Positions 19,227-26,941 of a stretch of DNA of 64,000 bases are shown here, piece after piece; position 1 is the first letter of the stretch; every line of letters begins with the position of its first letter. Source of the DNA: Streptomyces roseoviridis (GTDB taxonomy: Bacteria > Actinomycetota > Actinomycetes > Streptomycetales > Streptomycetaceae); NCBI RefSeq assembly GCF_039535235.1, contig NZ_BAAAWU010000001.1:4340001-4404000 (forward strand), given 5' to 3'. The notes beneath the pieces were generated by a model. It had not been told where the DNA came from. It searched no databases and worked only from the letters and a program-made list of their open reading frames with translations. Made by a program: the position numbers and the translations under genes.

Positions 19227-19415
19227 TCACTGGCCCCAGTCGCGCAGCGTCACTTCGATCATGGCGAGGGAGAGGGTGCCGTCGGCCTCGACGTTCTCGA
19301 CGCGCAGCGTGAGCATGCACTCGGGGCAGACGAGGGTTTCGCCCTGCACCATCGGCGGGGTGGAGAGGTCGGTCTCGCACTCGGGGCAGACGGCGCTGAT
19401 GAGCGGGGTGGACAT
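19227..19415 (-). CDS. lysW: LysW-like amino-group carrier protein, C-terminus DWGQ
   Basis: 62 residues from the ATG at 19415, which has GGAG about seven bases upstream; an in-frame ATG 12 bases earlier lacks one. It is a zinc-ribbon protein with two CPEC knuckles, near residues 10 and 30, and an acidic C-terminal half as in Thermus and Sulfolobus LysW. The carrier shields the alpha-amino group of its cargo and gives the modifying enzymes a charged handle. Characterised LysW proteins end in EDWGE, and the terminal Glu side chain carries the cargo. Here the end is RDWGQ (GAC TGG GGC CAG TGA). This departure is discussed in the findings. Confidence 0.92.
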   Translation of the reverse strand: MSTPLISAVCPECETDLSTPPMVQGETLVCPECMLTLRVENVEADGTLSLAMIEVTLRDWGQ

Positions 19416-19458
19416 GGATGACTCCATTCGAAGGGTGAGAAGGGGATGGGGCGGGGGC

Positions 19459-20613
19459 TCAGAGCGACCGGAAGTCGACGGCGGCCTTGCGGATGCCGTC
19501 GCGGTCCAGCAGCTCGGAACCGGCGGCTTCCTGACGCTCGGTGAGCCAGGCGGTGAAGGCGGCGGTGTCGAGGTCCGCGCCCTCCTCGGCCAGCGCCCAG
19601 TCGACGAGGGCCGTGGTGAGGCGGCTGCGCACGCGCAGCTCGCGGCTGTTGCCGACGAGCTCGGGCGGCAGCGTCTCGTACGCCTCGGGGTGGGTGAGCT
19701 GGCCGGGCAGTTCGTAGGCGAAGGCGTGCGGCGTGGTGGGGCCGGACTGGAAGGCCTCGCCGAGGCCCGCGCCCTTCAGCGCCACCTCGGACAGCTCGGT
19801 GAGGTGGGAGAGGTCGAAGCGGGTGTCGCCGTGGATGATCCGCAGCGAGGTCAGCAGCTCGGCCAGCGGCGCGTTGCCGCCGCGCTCGCCGATGCCGCCG
19901 ACGGTGGTGGAGATCCACCGGGCGCCGGCCCGGACCGCGGCCAGGGAGTTGGCCACCGCCATGCCCAGCATGTTGTGCGAGTGGATCTCGATCTCGGAGC
20001 CGTCGATCGCGGTCAGGTCCGCGATCTTCTCCTCCATCTGCCACGGCGAGAGGTAGGCGACGGTCTCCGCGAGCCGGAACCGGTCGGCGCCGGCCGCGAA
20101 GCCCGCCTCCACGTACGGGACCAACCGCTCCTTGGGGGTGCGGGCGCCGTCCTCACCGCTGAAGGTGACGTGGAAGCCGCGTTCCTTGGCCCCCTCGATC
20201 GCGGCGCGCGCCACGTTGATCAGGTACTTGGCGCTCGGCGAGGCGAGCTTGAGGGCGGCGTGCTCCTGCGAGGTGGGGATGGAGAACATCACGTTCCGCA
20301 CGCCCAGGCGCAGCGCCTCGTCGAGTGCCTCCTCCACCTGCCGGCGGTCGCGGACCACGACGAGGGTGAGGCTGCGCTCGGGGCCCACCGCCTCGTGCGT
20401 GGCGTGGACCAGGTCGGCGTCCTTCGAGGAGGGCCCGGAGACCATGCCGACCTCGACGAGGGACACGCCGGTCCGCACGAGCAGGTCCGCGATGACCGAG
20501 GCGTCCTGGGGACGGAATTCGACTCCGGCCATATGGGCCGAATCCCGCAGGGTCGCGTCGGATATGTGGGGCAGCACCTCCGGGACACTGCCACCGTTCT
20601 GTGATTCCGCCAT
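19459..20613 (-). CDS. Homocitrate/isopropylmalate-synthase-like (HMGL family) enzyme, first gene of the precursor operon
   Basis: 384 residues with a good AAGGAG ribosome site. The HMGL-like TIM barrel shows the metal/catalytic start ISDATLRDSAHMAGVEF and the metal-binding HSHNMLGMAVANSL near residue 205, then TVGGIGERGGNAPLAELL. Family members condense a 2-oxo acid with an acyl-CoA or cleave the reverse. Homocitrate synthase is the family member that feeds 2-aminoadipate, the classical LysW substrate, so this is the most attractive reading. The other steps to 2-aminoadipate (homoaconitase, homoisocitrate dehydrogenase) are absent. A different 2-oxo acid substrate is possible. Confidence 0.82.
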   Translation of the reverse strand: MAESQNGGSVPEVLPHISDATLRDSAHMAGVEFRPQDASVIADLLVRTGVSLVEVGMVSGPSSKDADLVHATHEAVGPERSLTLVVVRDRRQVEEALDEALRLGVRNVMFSIPTSQEHAALKLASPSAKYLINVARAAIEGAKERGFHVTFSGEDGARTPKERLVPYVEAGFAAGADRFRLAETVAYLSPWQMEEKIADLTAIDGSEIEIHSHNMLGMAVANSLAAVRAGARWISTTVGGIGERGGNAPLAELLTSLRIIHGDTRFDLSHLTELSEVALKGAGLGEAFQSGPTTPHAFAYELPGQLTHPEAYETLPPELVGNSRELRVRSRLTTALVDWALAEEGADLDTAAFTAWLTERQEAAGSELLDRDGIRKAAVDFRSL

Positions 20614-20874
20614 TGCCTTTACTCCTTGGTCGAGGCCGTTGGAATGCGGCTGGTGCTGACATCAAGAATCAGCCGCCGGCGGAACGGGGGTCAAGGAGAT
20701 CCGTGTCAGGCTTCCTCGACTTTTCTCAGGTCGTGTGAGGGCTGTCAAGGAATGCAAACCGGACGTGAACCCGCCTGCGGAAAACGTCAGTAGAAAGCCG
20801 GGCGGCGCGGGGCGGGAAGTTTTCCGGTGTGCACGGCATTCCATCGGGGCAAGCAATCGGAGAAACAGGAAATC
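20614..20874. promoter_or_regulatory. Divergent intergenic region with candidate promoters
   Basis: 261 bases between the precursor operon (minus) and the racemase-superfamily gene (plus). On the minus strand a perfect TTGACA lies at 20743-20748 and a TTGACC at 20689-20694. Neither has a convincing -10 box at 17-18 bases, so the exact promoter is uncertain. No copy of the GTTCG/CGAAC operator seen elsewhere was found here. No gene is seen in this stretch. Confidence 0.4.
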
Positions 20875-21651
20875 GTGTCAGCAGACGGGAAATTCAAGAT
20901 GGACCTTCGCGCGACCCCGCGACTCGGCGTCGTCGTCCCGCCGGAGAACCCCACGGCGGAGCCGGAGTTCAACCGGCTGGTCGGCGAGCGCATGAACGTG
21001 TACACGAGCCGCTTCCCGGTGACGCCCGGCAAGGGGCTCCTGGAGATGCTGGAGGCGTGGAACGAGGCACTGCCCGACACCCTGGGCGGCTTCGGCACCA
21101 TGGGCCTGGACGCCGCCGTCGTGGCCTGCAGCGCCTCCCACTACCTGCTCGGACCCGAGGGCGACCGGGCCTTCTGCGAGGAGCTCGGCGAACGCGCCGG
21201 CCATCCCGTGTGCTCGTCGACCCAGGCCATCCTGACCGCCTGCGCGTGGCTCGGCGTGGACCGGCTGACCCTGGTCTCCCCGTACGAGCCGTGGCTGACC
21301 GAGACCTCCGTCGGCTTCTGGCGCGCGGCCGGGCTGACGGTGGACGAGGCGCTCCTCGTCCCGGCCCGGCCGGGCCGCTTCGACCCGTACGAGGTGACGA
21401 CCGAGGCGATACTCGAGCGGGTCCGCGAGGCCCGCCCCGCCGAGGACACCGCGCTGCTGTTCACCGGCACCGGCATGGGCACCCTCGCCGCCCTGACGGA
21501 GCTGGGCCGGGACAGCGACCGGGTGATGCTCACCTCGAACCTGGTCAGTGCCTGGTGGGCCCTGCGCACGGCGGCCGCCCCGGCGGACCCGGCCGGCGGC
21601 CACCCGCTGCTGGCCCGGCTCGAGCGGCGCGCGGCCGCGGTGGCGGCCTGA
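20875..21651 (+). CDS. Asp/Glu racemase superfamily protein (maleate isomerase / arylmalonate decarboxylase-like)
   Basis: 258 residues from a GTG preceded by AGGA; an ATG at 20899 is an alternative. The opening RLGVVVPPENPTAEPEFNRL and a catalytic-type cysteine in VVACSASHYLLG near residue 85 fit this superfamily. In maleate isomerases and racemases a second cysteine sits in the C-terminal half; here the matching segment reads LFTGTGMGTLAAL with no cysteine. Single-cysteine members include decarboxylases of the arylmalonate type. It is the only plus-strand gene at this end, divergent from the precursor operon. The substrate is unknown; a small dicarboxylic acid is likely. Confidence 0.7.
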   Translation: MSADGKFKMDLRATPRLGVVVPPENPTAEPEFNRLVGERMNVYTSRFPVTPGKGLLEMLEAWNEALPDTLGGFGTMGLDAAVVACSASHYLLGPEGDRAFCEELGERAGHPVCSSTQAILTACAWLGVDRLTLVSPYEPWLTETSVGFWRAAGLTVDEALLVPARPGRFDPYEVTTEAILERVREARPAEDTALLFTGTGMGTLAALTELGRDSDRVMLTSNLVSAWWALRTAAAPADPAGGHPLLARLERRAAAVAA

Positions 21652-21660
21652 GGCGGCGCC

Positions 21661-21709
21661 GGTGCGGGCGTACGACCCGTCGCCGGGGCCGGTACGGGCG
21701 TACGACCCG
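21661..21709. repeat. Two 19-bp direct repeats, 30 bp apart
   Basis: GGTGCGGGCGTACGACCCG at 21661-21679 recurs with one mismatch (GGTACGGGC...) at 21691-21709. They lie in the convergent spacer after the racemase-superfamily gene. Function unknown; possibly slippage-derived. Confidence 0.6.
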
Positions 21710-21725
21710 GTGCCGGCGTACGAGA

Positions 21726-21760
21726 AGGGCGCGGCCGGTCGCCGGAACCGTCCGCGCCCT
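21726..21760. terminator. Hairpin between convergent genes
   Basis: Nine-base stem AGGGCGCGG / CCGCGCCCT with a 17-base loop, between the racemase-superfamily gene (plus) and the response regulator (minus). It could end transcription in both directions. No T-run follows, as is common in Streptomyces. Confidence 0.5.
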
Positions 21761-21787
21761 CGTCGGCGACGCCGCCGCCGTACCCGT

Positions 21788-22471
21788 TCAGACCCCGACG
21801 GGGTGCCGCTGGGGCGTGCCGATCTTGTAGCCGACGCCGCGCACCGTGACGATCCACTTGCTGGAGCCGAGCTTGGCCCGGAGGCTGCTGACGTGGGTGT
21901 CGATGGTGCGGCTGGATGCCGCGCGGTCGGTCTCCCATACCTTCGCCATCAGTTCCTTCCGGGACACGACCCGCTCGGGGGTGGAGGCCAGAACGTACAG
22001 GAGTTCGAATTCCTTCGACGTCATGGCCACCGGCCGGCCGCTCAGGCGCACCTCCCGTGACCGCCCGTCGATGTGCAGCGGTCGCAGCGAGATCGACTGC
22101 GGGCCGTCGGCGGTCTGCGGGTTCACCCGGCGCAGCACCGCGCCCATCCGGGCGATGACCTCACGGGATCCGCAGGTCTTCACCACGCAGTCGTCCGCCC
22201 CGGCCTGGAGCGCGAGGACCCGGTCCAGTTCCGTGTCGCGACGGCTGAAGGCGATGACCGGGGTGTCGCCGGCAGCTCTTATCGCCCGGCACACCTCGAG
22301 GCCGTCCATATCCGGGAGTTCCAGATCGAGCAGCACGATGTCCGCCTGCGGCAGGTGCGTCAGCGCGCCCGATCCGGTGCCCACTCCTTTCGCTTGGTAT
22401 CCCTGGCGTCGCAGATTCTGGACGGTGGACTCGATCGATTCCGAATCCTCCACCACGAGTGCATTCACCAT
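21788..22471 (-). CDS. Orphan OmpR-type response regulator, JadR1-like cluster activator
   Basis: 227 residues. The receiver domain has acidic residues in VVEDSES at residues 6-12 and the phospho-acceptor-type aspartate in VLLDLELPDMDG near 52. The usual lysine motif appears as CVVKTCG. A winged-helix DNA-binding domain follows (TSKEFELLYVLASTPERVVSRKELM near residue 155, RTIDTHVSSLRAKLG near 190). Such orphan regulators activate angucycline clusters (JadR1 in jadomycin) and may respond to end products. No histidine kinase is nearby. Its start overlaps the IS701-like gene by seven bases, so the two share a transcript. Confidence 0.9.
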   Translation of the reverse strand: MVNALVVEDSESIESTVQNLRRQGYQAKGVGTGSGALTHLPQADIVLLDLELPDMDGLEVCRAIRAAGDTPVIAFSRRDTELDRVLALQAGADDCVVKTCGSREVIARMGAVLRRVNPQTADGPQSISLRPLHIDGRSREVRLSGRPVAMTSKEFELLYVLASTPERVVSRKELMAKVWETDRAASSRTIDTHVSSLRAKLGSSKWIVTVRGVGYKIGTPQRHPVGV

Positions 22472-23727
22472 CTGGCTGTCAACTCCTTTGGTCTGGCTGA
22501 GAAATATCGGTCCCGAGAATCGCAGGCATTCTGCGGCGGTCTTGTGCCGAAAGCGCCCGCGTGGAGGAGCCGGTCGTAGACGTGAGCGGCGGATACCAGG
22601 GTCATGTGGTGGTGCCAGCCGGGAAAGGAGCGGCCCTCGAAGTCGAGGAGCCCGTAGTCCCGTTCGAGCAGGGACACCGTCAGGCCGGTCCCGGCCTGGG
22701 CCTGGGCGAGGGTCGTCAGCTGCTCCACCCGCCGCCCGGTCAGGCTGGTGATCCACACCCGGGGGGTGCGGGACTCCGCCGGGTGCCACTCGGTGAAGAG
22801 CCGGTACGTCCGGCAGGAGCCGGGCAGCCGCACCAGCTCGGAGACCACCCGCAGCTGCCGGCCCCGGCCGCCCGGCGCGGCGAGGGTCACCGCGCGCGGC
22901 GGCAGGACGTGGTGGTGCCGGAGGAACTGCCGGGCTCCGACCGGGCCGAAGGGGGTGGCGGCGGCGCCCGGTACGGTCCGCGAGACGCGCGGGTCGGCGG
23001 GGAGCACCGGCAGGGCGCCGGGCACGGCCACCACGAAGTCGAGTCCGCGCCGTTCGAGGCCCGCGAGGAGCCGCCCGGCGTCGAGGTGCTCGCTCAGGTC
23101 GGCCACCACCGGCAACCGGTCCGTCAGCCGGCGGGGCAGGGCCGTCGAGACGGAGTCCACCAGGTCCAGGACGTGCTCCCACACCGGCCGGTGCCGGACC
23201 GATTCGGGGACCCGGGCGCGTTCGCGCAGCTTGGCGTCCTCGTTCCACTGCTCGGGCAGCAGCAGCCGCCAGTCCACCGGCAGGTCCTCCTCGCCGGTGG
23301 CGAGGAAGGCCCCGAGTCCGACCTGACAGCTGATGGTGCGCCCGGCGGCGGGGACGAAGCGCCGGTGCACCCCGCAGGTGTGCTCGCCCCGCTTGGGCAG
23401 GACGACGGTGCCGATGGTCAGCGCCCGTAAGGGCAGGTGGTCCCCCGTCAGCCGGATCAGCTCCTGCCGGGCCGGCATCCAGTCCCAGGGGCTGGCGCTG
23501 ATGAACTGGTGCAGCGACTGGGAGGCGGTGGCCGGGGCGGCGGAGACGGCGGCGGCGAGCCGGCGGATCGACTTCCGGCCCGGAGTGGTCAGCAGCCCCT
23601 GGAGGTAGAGCTGGGCCCAGCGGCGCTGATCCGCCCTGGGCAGGTGGGCGAAGACCGAGTCCGCGAAGTGAAAGATCCGTGTGTCGTGGCCCGGATCGAC
23701 TGCCTGGGCCAAGCGGTAGTCCGCCAT
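22465..23727 (-). CDS. IS701-transposase-derived protein 1, probably domesticated
   Basis: 420 residues from the ATG at 23727, with GAGGGG upstream. The overall plan matches IS701-family transposases: LPKRGEHTCGVHRRF near residue 115, VDWRLLLPEQW near 155, and the C-terminal LLDFEGRSFPGWHHHMTL. The first catalytic aspartates expected just before LPKRG are replaced by neutral residues (TIGTVV). No inverted repeats or target duplication flank the gene. It overlaps and probably drives the response regulator, and an operator-like site sits upstream. A paralogue lies at 28654-29820. A DNA-binding regulatory role is inferred. Confidence 0.75.
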   Translation of the reverse strand: MADYRLAQAVDPGHDTRIFHFADSVFAHLPRADQRRWAQLYLQGLLTTPGRKSIRRLAAAVSAAPATASQSLHQFISASPWDWMPARQELIRLTGDHLPLRALTIGTVVLPKRGEHTCGVHRRFVPAAGRTISCQVGLGAFLATGEEDLPVDWRLLLPEQWNEDAKLRERARVPESVRHRPVWEHVLDLVDSVSTALPRRLTDRLPVVADLSEHLDAGRLLAGLERRGLDFVVAVPGALPVLPADPRVSRTVPGAAATPFGPVGARQFLRHHHVLPPRAVTLAAPGGRGRQLRVVSELVRLPGSCRTYRLFTEWHPAESRTPRVWITSLTGRRVEQLTTLAQAQAGTGLTVSLLERDYGLLDFEGRSFPGWHHHMTLVSAAHVYDRLLHAGAFGTRPPQNACDSRDRYFSARPKELTARW

Positions 23728-23758
23728 GGTGCGTTCCCCTCCCCCGTCATGCGACCCA

Positions 23759-23790
23759 AATATAATAACGAACATCCTCTATTTTTCGCG
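23759..23790. promoter_or_regulatory. Operator-like site and promoter of IS701-like gene 1 and the response regulator
   Basis: Read on the minus strand the site is AAAATAGAGGATGTTCGTTA followed by TTATAT. It matches the sites at 26942 and 31029 with one extra base and a few mismatches. A TATTAT/TATATT -10 box overlaps it, so a bound TetR-type receptor would block the promoter. Confidence 0.6.
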
Positions 23791-23839
23791 AGGGGGAGGG
23801 GGGACGCCTCCGCGACTTAGCCAAGTCGAACAGGAGTAC

Positions 23840-23872
23840 GCCGCGCCGGAGCTGGGACGGCCCCGGCGCGGC
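23840..23872. terminator. Hairpin just 3' of the MFS exporter
   Basis: Ten-base stem GCCGCGCCGG / CCGGCGCGGC with a 13-base loop, immediately after the stop codon of the minus-strand exporter. It separates the sigma factor-exporter unit from the IS701-like gene promoter. Confidence 0.55.
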
Positions 23873-23883
23873 CTGCCCCCTGG

Positions 23884-25104
23884 TTACGCGCCCGTGCCCG
23901 CCCGCTTGGCCGGGAAGCCGTGCGTGCGCGCCCCGACCACCACGGCCAGCACCGGCACGATCAGGATCAGGACGCTCCACGGGAACGACCCGGAGCCGAA
24001 CCGGTCGAGCAGCAGCCCGCCGACCAGCCCGCCGCCGGCCATGGCCACGTTCCACAGCGTCACGAGCATGGCCTGGGCCGCGTCGGCGGCCTCCTCACCG
24101 CCGGCGTCGCCCGCCGCCGTCTGCAGCAGCGTCGGCACGCCGCCCCAGCCGAGGCCCCACAGCGTCACCGCCGCGTAGATGACGACGGTGTTGCCCGACA
24201 GGACGGCGAGCGCGGCCGCCGCCAGAGCCATCAGCAGCACGCTCACGATCGTCAGCACCCGCAGCCTGCGGTTGATCAGGGCGCCGACCGCCCAGATGCT
24301 CAGCAGGGACGCGGCGCCGAAGACGAGCAGCACCAGGTCGATCGAGTCGCCCAGACCGACCTGCTCGAGGAAGATCGAGATGAAGGTGTAGAGGATGGTG
24401 TGCGCGAGCACGAGGACGAGCGTCACGAAGAGCACGGGCGTCACGCCCGGCACCTTCAGCGCGCTCAGCATCGGGGCCCCCTTGCCCTCCGGCTTCTGCC
24501 CCGGGTAGTCCGGCACGGCCGCGGCGATCCAGCCGAGCAGGATCACCGTGAGCCCGGTCATGGTCAGGAAGGCCACCTGCCAGCTCACGGCCTTGCCGAG
24601 GAAGGTGCCGGCCGGAACGCCCAGCGAGAGGGCGACCGGGATGCCCGCCATGGCGATCGCGATCGCCTTGCCCTGGAGACGCGGCGGCGCCATGCGACGC
24701 GCGTAGCCGGCGAGCAGCGCCCAGGCGAGACCCGCGGCGACACCGGCGACGAACCGGGCGCCCATGGTCAGCAGGTACGAGGTGGAGACCGCCGTCACCG
24801 TGTTGGCGACCGCGAAGCCGGCCATCGCGGTGAGCAGCAGCCGCTTGCGCCGCCAGGCGGCGGTGGCCGCGGTCAGCGGGATCGCGGTCAGCGCGGTGCC
24901 GATCGCGTAGATGGTGACGGTCTGCCCCGCCGCGGACTCGCTGACGGCGAGGTCGGCGCTCATGGCGGGCAGCAGACCGGCCGGCAGGGTCTCGGTGAGG
25001 CTGGTGATGAAGACCGCCGTCGCGAGGGCCAGCAGGGCGAGCAGCGGCAGCCGTTGCGGCTCGGCCTCCTTCGTCCGTACATCGGTGGGTGCGTATGTGG
25101 TCAT
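23884..25104 (-). CDS. MFS exporter, 12 membrane segments (DHA1 type)
   Basis: 406 residues with about twelve hydrophobic segments. The N-terminal family stretch is SLTETLPAGLLPAMSADL, typical of arabinose/chloramphenicol-efflux-like transporters. The charged loop after helix 2 carries WRRKRLLL. It would export a small molecule by proton antiport, plausibly the pathway product or an intermediate. It follows the sigma factor gene after six bases, so the two form a unit. A second, unrelated exporter lies at 50972-52345. Confidence 0.88.
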   Translation of the reverse strand: MTTYAPTDVRTKEAEPQRLPLLALLALATAVFITSLTETLPAGLLPAMSADLAVSESAAGQTVTIYAIGTALTAIPLTAATAAWRRKRLLLTAMAGFAVANTVTAVSTSYLLTMGARFVAGVAAGLAWALLAGYARRMAPPRLQGKAIAIAMAGIPVALSLGVPAGTFLGKAVSWQVAFLTMTGLTVILLGWIAAAVPDYPGQKPEGKGAPMLSALKVPGVTPVLFVTLVLVLAHTILYTFISIFLEQVGLGDSIDLVLLVFGAASLLSIWAVGALINRRLRVLTIVSVLLMALAAAALAVLSGNTVVIYAAVTLWGLGWGGVPTLLQTAAGDAGGEEAADAAQAMLVTLWNVAMAGGGLVGGLLLDRFGSGSFPWSVLILIVPVLAVVVGARTHGFPAKRAGTGA

Positions 25105-25110
25105 GGGATA

Positions 25111-25791
25111 TCAGCTCGCATCTCGGCCCGTCCGGGTCCGGGTGTCGTGGGGTGAGGGGTGGGCTTCGGCCCCGACGGCGGAAGCCCGGTCCGCCCGGTA
25201 GCCGAACTGTCCGTCCAGCAGCGACCGCAGTCGTCTGCGGCCGCGGTGCAGACGGGAGTTGACGGTGCCGCAGGGGACGCCGACGAGCGAGGCGATCTCC
25301 TCGTACGGCAGCCCCTCGACATCGGCGAGGTAGACGACGGTGCGGAAGTCGCCGGGAATCGACCGCAGTGCCTCGCTGATCACCGGATCCGGCACCCGGG
25401 CCATCACCTGGGCCTCCACCGAGGGCAGGCCCTCGGCCGTGTGCGAGGCCGCGCGGGCGAGCTGCCGGTCCTCGATGTCCGCGCCGGTCGCGTACATCTG
25501 CTCCACCCGCCGCTTCCGGCAGGCCGTCAGGTGGACGTTGGTGAGGATCCGGTGGAGCCAGGCCCGCAGATTGGTGCCGGGCCGGAACTGGTGGAAGCCG
25601 CGGTAGGCCCGGGTGTACGTCTCCTGCACCAGGTCCTCCGCGTCCGCGGGGTTCCCGGTGAGCCGCATGGCCTGCGCGTACAGCTGCGGACGGTAGCCGA
25701 CGGCATCCCGCGCGAAGCGGGCCGTCCGCTGCTCGTCCGTCTCGGGGGCGAGGGCGGGGGCGGGGGTGGTGTCCGTCATGGCGGGGAGCAT
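25111..25791 (-). CDS. ECF sigma factor, SigR-like
   Basis: 226 residues from the ATG at 25791; MTDTTPAP at 25779 is the alternative. Region 2 shows NPADAEDLVQETYTRAYRGF and PGTNLRAWLHRILTN near residues 48-85. Region 4 shows PYEEIASLVGVPCGTVNSRLHRGR near 165-185. Neither start has a good ribosome site, so the mRNA may be leaderless. No anti-sigma gene is adjacent, unlike the SigR-RsrA pair. A 19-base palindrome just upstream suggests control by a butyrolactone receptor. It probably drives cluster or exporter promoters. Confidence 0.88.
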   Translation of the reverse strand: MLPAMTDTTPAPALAPETDEQRTARFARDAVGYRPQLYAQAMRLTGNPADAEDLVQETYTRAYRGFHQFRPGTNLRAWLHRILTNVHLTACRKRRVEQMYATGADIEDRQLARAASHTAEGLPSVEAQVMARVPDPVISEALRSIPGDFRTVVYLADVEGLPYEEIASLVGVPCGTVNSRLHRGRRRLRSLLDGQFGYRADRASAVGAEAHPSPHDTRTRTGRDAS

Positions 25792-25796
25792 TACAT

Positions 25797-25815
25797 AGAA
25801 AACGTTCGGTTTTCT
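25797..25815. promoter_or_regulatory. Operator-like palindrome upstream of the sigma factor gene
   Basis: AGAAAAC-GTTCG-GTTTTCT, a perfect seven-base inverted repeat with a five-base centre. It begins six bases upstream of the ATG. The GTTCG core is shared with the other operator-like sites of this island, though the flanks differ. Confidence 0.6.
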
Positions 25816-25888
25816 TTTTGGGTCGGAGGATCCGCGACGACCTTGGCAACTTCCCTTCAGGGGTGTGACGTCGGCCCCGCGAACGCGT

Positions 25889-25922
25889 CCGGCCCGCCGC
25901 GCTGGAGGACGCGGCGGGCCGG
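25889..25922. terminator. Strong hairpin 3' of the AfsA-like gene
   Basis: Perfect 13-base stem CCGGCCCGCCGCG / CGCGGCGGGCCGG with an eight-base loop, 14 bases after the stop codon of the minus-strand AfsA-like gene. It insulates that gene from the sigma factor promoter. Confidence 0.7.
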
Positions 25923-25935
25923 GGGCCGGGGTGGA

Positions 25936-26880
25936 TCAGAAGGCGGAGGCGTCCGCCACCTCGGCGACGGCCGAGAAGGCGGCGCCGTCGCCCTGGAGGC
26001 AGTCCACGCGCAGCCGGTGGCGGCCGGGAGCGGACTCCCCGGGCAGTGCCTCGGCCTCGATCCAGCAGGGCGCGTCGAACTCCACGTACCGGTGGAAGCG
26101 CACGTCCATGGAGAGCGGCAGCGCCGGTCCCCGGGACGGGTTCAGGGCGTGGGACGCCTGCCGTACGGACTCCAGCAGCACCATGCCCGGCACGTGGTCC
26201 ACGGGGTGGTCGAAGAGCACCGGGTGCGCGGTGTTCACCCGCAGGCGCCAGCGCCCGATCTCCCCCGACGGGGAGAGCACGACGTCGTGGTCCCGGCTGC
26301 GGCCGGCCAGGCCCGGCGGCAGCGGTGAGGTCGGCGCGGGTGCGCCGAGGAACATCCCGGCCGCGTCACCGCGGCCCGCCCGCAGCCTGCGGTAGACCTC
26401 GGGGGAGTGGCAGCCGAACTCGGTCTCGACCGCGGCGAACGGCACGCCGTCGCGGACGACTTCGATGCGCATCCTGATCGAGGCAGGCAGGGCCCGGCGG
26501 TAGCGCACGTCGGAGCACGTGACGCGCAGCTCGATCTCGGCCGGCGTGCCCGTGATGCGCAGACCCGAGGGATCGACCTCGTACCGCAGGTCCCGCCAGC
26601 TGAGCTGATAGCCGAAGGGCATGTCGTACGCGGCGTGGGCGAGCAGCGGAAACGTCTGCCGGGCCGTCTCGCACAGCATCAGGGGGTCGTACATCCCGTG
26701 CTCGGAGACGTAGAAACAGTGGTCGCGCGGCCACTGCGCGGTGACGGTGAAGGAGTCGGGGCCGTTCCTGTGCCAGCCTGTCAGGAAGACCTCCGACAGT
26801 GCCGCCCGGTGGACGTACTCCCGGGGGACCGTGGTGGTGAGCGGGGTACGTAAAACCTCAGAGCGTTCCTTGGTGAGCAT
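25936..26880 (-). CDS. AfsA-type gamma-butyrolactone autoregulator synthase
   Basis: 314 residues with GGGGGAGAAG before the ATG. Two AfsA hot-dog repeats are visible: an N-terminal repeat near residues 20-120 (VHRAALSEVFLTGW, MYDPLMLCETARQTFPLLAH) and a C-terminal one near 215-300 (LFDHPVDHVPGMVLLESVRQASHAL). AfsA joins a beta-ketoacyl chain from acyl carrier protein to dihydroxyacetone phosphate, the first step to A-factor-like signals. It is divergent from a TetR receptor gene, the usual arrangement. With the ScbC-like reductase at 30026 it can supply the cluster's own signal. Confidence 0.92.
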   Translation of the reverse strand: MLTKERSEVLRTPLTTTVPREYVHRAALSEVFLTGWHRNGPDSFTVTAQWPRDHCFYVSEHGMYDPLMLCETARQTFPLLAHAAYDMPFGYQLSWRDLRYEVDPSGLRITGTPAEIELRVTCSDVRYRRALPASIRMRIEVVRDGVPFAAVETEFGCHSPEVYRRLRAGRGDAAGMFLGAPAPTSPLPPGLAGRSRDHDVVLSPSGEIGRWRLRVNTAHPVLFDHPVDHVPGMVLLESVRQASHALNPSRGPALPLSMDVRFHRYVEFDAPCWIEAEALPGESAPGRHRLRVDCLQGDGAAFSAVAEVADASAF

Positions 26881-26941
26881 GCTTCTCCCCCTGCATACAC
26901 ATGTGGAGCCCGCGGGGATCTACCGATCGCACGGGCTTGCC

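Noticed and set aside
15878..20613. LysW set as the organism's primary lysine or arginine pathway
   Set aside because: Streptomyces make lysine by the diaminopimelate route and arginine with acetylated intermediates. The set here lacks LysJ, LysK, homoaconitase and homoisocitrate dehydrogenase and lies inside a biosynthetic cluster.
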